Assembly: GCA_964409355.1 (NCBI GenBank)
Contig: CAYPDC010000011.1
Span: 1 to 52,259 of the forward strand
Length of the DNA stretch: 52,259 nt
Source of the DNA: PCC-10605 sp964409355
GTDB lineage: Bacteria; Cyanobacteriota; Cyanobacteriia; Cyanobacteriales; Cyanobacteriaceae
Reading direction: 5' to 3'
The first letter of the stretch is position 1. Every line of letters starts with the position of its first letter. Shown here one piece after another: positions 49,645 through 52,259 of the stretch. The notes under the pieces are model-generated. The model was given only the letters and a program-made list of their open reading frames with translations. It did no database searches and was not told where the DNA came from. The position numbers were made by a program, and so were the translations under genes.

Positions 49645-51924
49645 TTATAAACGGCGTTCGATCGCGCCGCCCCAAGTATCAGCGATAGTATTAACATCGA
49701 GGGTAATAAGATTTTGTGCAGGATTATTGATAACTAGAGAATTACCCTTAATAACCCCGATTTTTTGCCAATTATTGCCTAATTTTGCCGTTAATTTAGT
49801 TTCCCATTGCTCTTGATTTTCACCAGACACAGAAACGAGAATTAAACTAGCTAACTCTCCGAATAGCATGGTATCAAGGCGATTATCTCCCGTTAAAAGG
49901 ATGACATCACAACCTAATTTTCCACTAATGCAACATTCTGCTAAGGCAGTAGCAATACCTCCTTCCGCACAATCATGGGCAGATTTGACTAAATCCGATC
50001 GAATCCCCTCACAACAGACAGATTGCACCGCTTTTTCTAACTCATAATCCAATTCTGGCGGTTTTCCAGCAACGGTATCATGAATAATCTCTAAATACTC
50101 CGATGCACCTAAACTGGGGTTAAATTTACCCAATAGGTAGATAATATCCCCCTCTTTTTGCCATCCTTGTCCGCAGATATGATTAATGTCTGGAATTAAA
50201 CCCACCATACCAATGACAGGGGTGGGATAGATAGGTTGCGGACTGCCGTCACTGTCAACGGTTTCGTTATAGAGAGAAACATTCCCCCCTGTAACTGGGG
50301 TTTTAAACTCCTTACAAGCCTCAGAAATACCTCGACAGGCATGGTGTAATTGCCAATAACCAACGGGTTTTTCAGGGCTACCAAAGTTCAAATTATCGGT
50401 AATTGCGATCGCCTCTGCCCCCACACAAGAGAGATTACGGGCGGCTTCGGCTACGGCTAATTTCGCCCCTAAATAGGGATCAAGATAGGTATAACGGGAA
50501 TTACAATCAGTGGTGGCGGCGATACCAGTAGTGGCTAACTCAGGTTTACCGTTAAGGGGGCGCACCCGAATAATTGACGCATCCGCACCACCGGGAGGAA
50601 TGATGGTATTGTTTTGTACTTGGTAATCGTATTGGCGATAAATCCATCGTTTAGAGGCGATCGAAGGGCTATCAAGGAGCGTTAAAAGGATTTCACCCCA
50701 TTTTTGACCCTTTACTCCTTCTTTCGAGCATTCAGGCAATGCTGACTCATGCCAAGTCCATGCTTTTTGGGCATACTCAGGGGCTTCCTTGATCAATTCT
50801 TGATGATAAACGGGGGTATTCTCCGCTAAAGCCATGCAAGGCACTTCGGCGGCGATTTGCCCTTGATGGAAAATACGCACAATGGGATCTGCGATCACCT
50901 CTCCTGCCACTACGGCATGGAGTCCCCATCTTTCAAATATATCAATTAATTCCTGCTCTCGTCCTTTTTGTGCCACAAAGAGCATTCTTTCCTGAGATTC
51001 TGACAGGAGATACTCATAGGGAATCATCCCCGTTTCCCGGGCGGGGATTTTGTCTAAGTCTAATTCAATACCTAAACCGCCTTTAGCCGCCATTTCTGAG
51101 GTAGAACAAGTGATCCCTGCCGCTCCCATATCTTGTGCAGATACTACAGCTCCAGTTTTAAATGACTCCAAACAGGCTTCAATCAAAGATTTCTCTAAAA
51201 AGGGATCACCCACTTGTACGGCGGGGCGATCGTCCATAGATTCATCGGTTAATTCGGCACTAGCAAAACTTGCTCCTCCCATACCGTCTCTACCAGTAGT
51301 TGAACCAACGTATAAAACGGGATTTCCTACCCCAGAAGCCCCTGCTTTGACGATTTCATCAGTTTCCATCAGTCCGATGGCCATGGCATTAACGAGGGGA
51401 TTTCCCCGATAGGCACTGTTAAAGTAAACTTCCCCCCCAATGGTGGGTACTCCAACGCAGTTACCATAATGTGATATTCCTTCTACAACCCCTTTAAAAA
51501 TACGCTTAGTATGAGGATTATCAAGATTTCCGAATCCTAGAGAGTTGAGAAGGGCGATCGGTCTTGCTCCCATAGTAAAGATGTCTCTTAATATACCTCC
51601 TACCCCTGTAGCCGCCCCCTGAAAAGGTTCGATCGCGCTTGGGTGATTATGGGATTCTATTTTAAAGGCAACCCTTAAACCATTACCAAAATCCACAACC
51701 CCCGCATTTTCACCCGGTCCCACTAAGATGCGATCGCCCTCAGTAGGAAATTGAGAGAGTAAAGGTTTAGAATTTTTATAACAACAATGCTCAGACCACA
51801 TTACACCGAACATCCCCAACTCAGCTTTGTTGGGGTGTCTGCCTAAGCGGTTAACAATATCGTCATATTCATTGAGTTTAATACCTTCGGCGGCGATTTC
51901 TTCAGGGGTAAAAGGGGAGGTCAT
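49645..51924 (-). CDS. purL: phosphoribosylformylglycinamidine synthase subunit II (PurL)
   Basis: ATP-dependent amidation step of purine synthesis, working with PurS and PurQ. 759 residues, the small-PurL length. Motifs: MWSEHCCYKNSKPLL near the start, FKIESHNHPSAIEPFQGAAT, GGVGGILRDIFTMGARPIAL, QDMGAAGITCSTSEMA and CAEGGIATALAECC. The domain is repeated twice, as in all PurL. An ATG start is used. PurF, PurQ and PurS genes are not adjacent. Confidence 0.96.
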   Translation of the reverse strand: MTSPFTPEEIAAEGIKLNEYDDIVNRLGRHPNKAELGMFGVMWSEHCCYKNSKPLLSQFPTEGDRILVGPGENAGVVDFGNGLRVAFKIESHNHPSAIEPFQGAATGVGGILRDIFTMGARPIALLNSLGFGNLDNPHTKRIFKGVVEGISHYGNCVGVPTIGGEVYFNSAYRGNPLVNAMAIGLMETDEIVKAGASGVGNPVLYVGSTTGRDGMGGASFASAELTDESMDDRPAVQVGDPFLEKSLIEACLESFKTGAVVSAQDMGAAGITCSTSEMAAKGGLGIELDLDKIPARETGMIPYEYLLSESQERMLFVAQKGREQELIDIFERWGLHAVVAGEVIADPIVRIFHQGQIAAEVPCMALAENTPVYHQELIKEAPEYAQKAWTWHESALPECSKEGVKGQKWGEILLTLLDSPSIASKRWIYRQYDYQVQNNTIIPPGGADASIIRVRPLNGKPELATTGIAATTDCNSRYTYLDPYLGAKLAVAEAARNLSCVGAEAIAITDNLNFGSPEKPVGYWQLHHACRGISEACKEFKTPVTGGNVSLYNETVDSDGSPQPIYPTPVIGMVGLIPDINHICGQGWQKEGDIIYLLGKFNPSLGASEYLEIIHDTVAGKPPELDYELEKAVQSVCCEGIRSDLVKSAHDCAEGGIATALAECCISGKLGCDVILLTGDNRLDTMLFGELASLILVSVSGENQEQWETKLTAKLGNNWQKIGVIKGNSLVINNPAQNLITLDVNTIADTWGGAIERRL

Positions 51925-52259
51925 AATTCAGTCCACAATCAAAATATCAATAATGTATCTATCATCAAATATACCATTTAATCACATTTGAGTTTGAATA
52001 ATCAAAAAAATTCCACCCATAGTAAACCGAGATCTTGCGCATTAGTTAAAAACATTTCTGTTTTCAGGTTGTAGGTTTATTGAAATTATGTACAGTAAGA
52101 GCTTTAGCACTTTTTTACTGAAGACATCTCCAACAATCACCTCAGTTCGATATAAGAATTGTTGATTTAGGTAGGTTTCAGGTGTCGGGTTGCAGGTTTC
52201 AGGTGGGGTTTTTTAAGATTGATTAATCAATCAAGGTGCTGAAAAACAATAAAATCAAT
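51925..52259. other. 335-base non-coding end of the window
   Basis: The part next to 51924 should contain the purL promoter. A single copy of the terminal repeat TCACCTCAGTTCGATATAA lies at 52137-52155, and GGTTTCAGGTGTC-type short direct repeats follow at 52170-52205. No gene is visible. Confidence 0.55.

Noticed and set aside
51050..51412. 120-codon frame opposite purL
   Set aside because: Antisense shadow of a well-conserved purL region.

Overview
The window is a piece of an AT-rich cyanobacterial chromosome. It carries cytochrome b6f genes (petB-petD), an NDH-1 subunit (ndhD), phycocyanin and rod-linker genes (cpcA-cpcC-cpcD) and several proteins known mainly from cyanobacteria (DUF2854, DUF6439-like and DUF1830-like). 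The HIP1 octamer GCGATCGC, a cyanobacterial hallmark, recurs throughout. A glucosylglycerol-phosphate phosphatase (stpA) suggests a salt-tolerant strain. A coccoid Cyanobacterium/Geminocystis-like genome fits, but the genus is inference.

Layout. 0.2-4.5 kb: ndhD converges on petB-petD, followed by a 1-kb repeat-rich gap and a short rpsU. 4.6-16.2 kb: ordinary accessory and housekeeping genes (SUKH protein, nuclease, DUF2854, priA, stpA, A-type Fe-S carrier, cupin, pentapeptide protein, ECF ATPase, urtA, VTT membrane protein), broken at 6.25-6.58 kb by a non-autonomous IS200/IS605-like element. 16.3-21.9 kb: three co-directional genes for an actin/Hsp70-fold ATPase, a tubulin/FtsZ-fold protein and a four-helix membrane protein. 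I cannot assign this set to a described system. 22.2-23.9 kb: a cpc operon with cpcA, cpcC and cpcD but no cpcB. 24.1-28.9 kb: a 1212-residue multidomain glycosyltransferase and rfbB (surface polysaccharide). 29.4-35.9 kb: anti-sigma-like kinase, small conserved proteins, glutathione transferase family protein, nanE-like epimerase, type II NADH dehydrogenase and aroC. 35.9-36.5 kb: a graveyard of mobile-element pieces, including group II intron domains V-VI.

36.5-46.5 kb is the most coherent block, a zinc-starvation island. The genes are znuB-znuC, znuA, two unusual metallophosphoesterase-like genes, thrS, a frameshifted DUF1830-like gene, two COG0523 metallochaperone genes and a hemB whose zinc-binding cysteines are all replaced. 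Three nearly identical palindromes of the Fur/Zur type (core AATGATTATCATT or close) lie in the znuC/znuA gap and directly in front of thrS and hemB. The genes together would import zinc, deliver it, and replace or back up zinc-demanding enzymes.

46.6-48.7 kb is a decaying segment: hicB with hicA split by a second IS200/IS605-like element, a DUF389 pseudogene and a small inverted-repeat element. The window closes with a RibD-C reductase and purL. No rRNA, tRNA or CRISPR array was recognised by eye.
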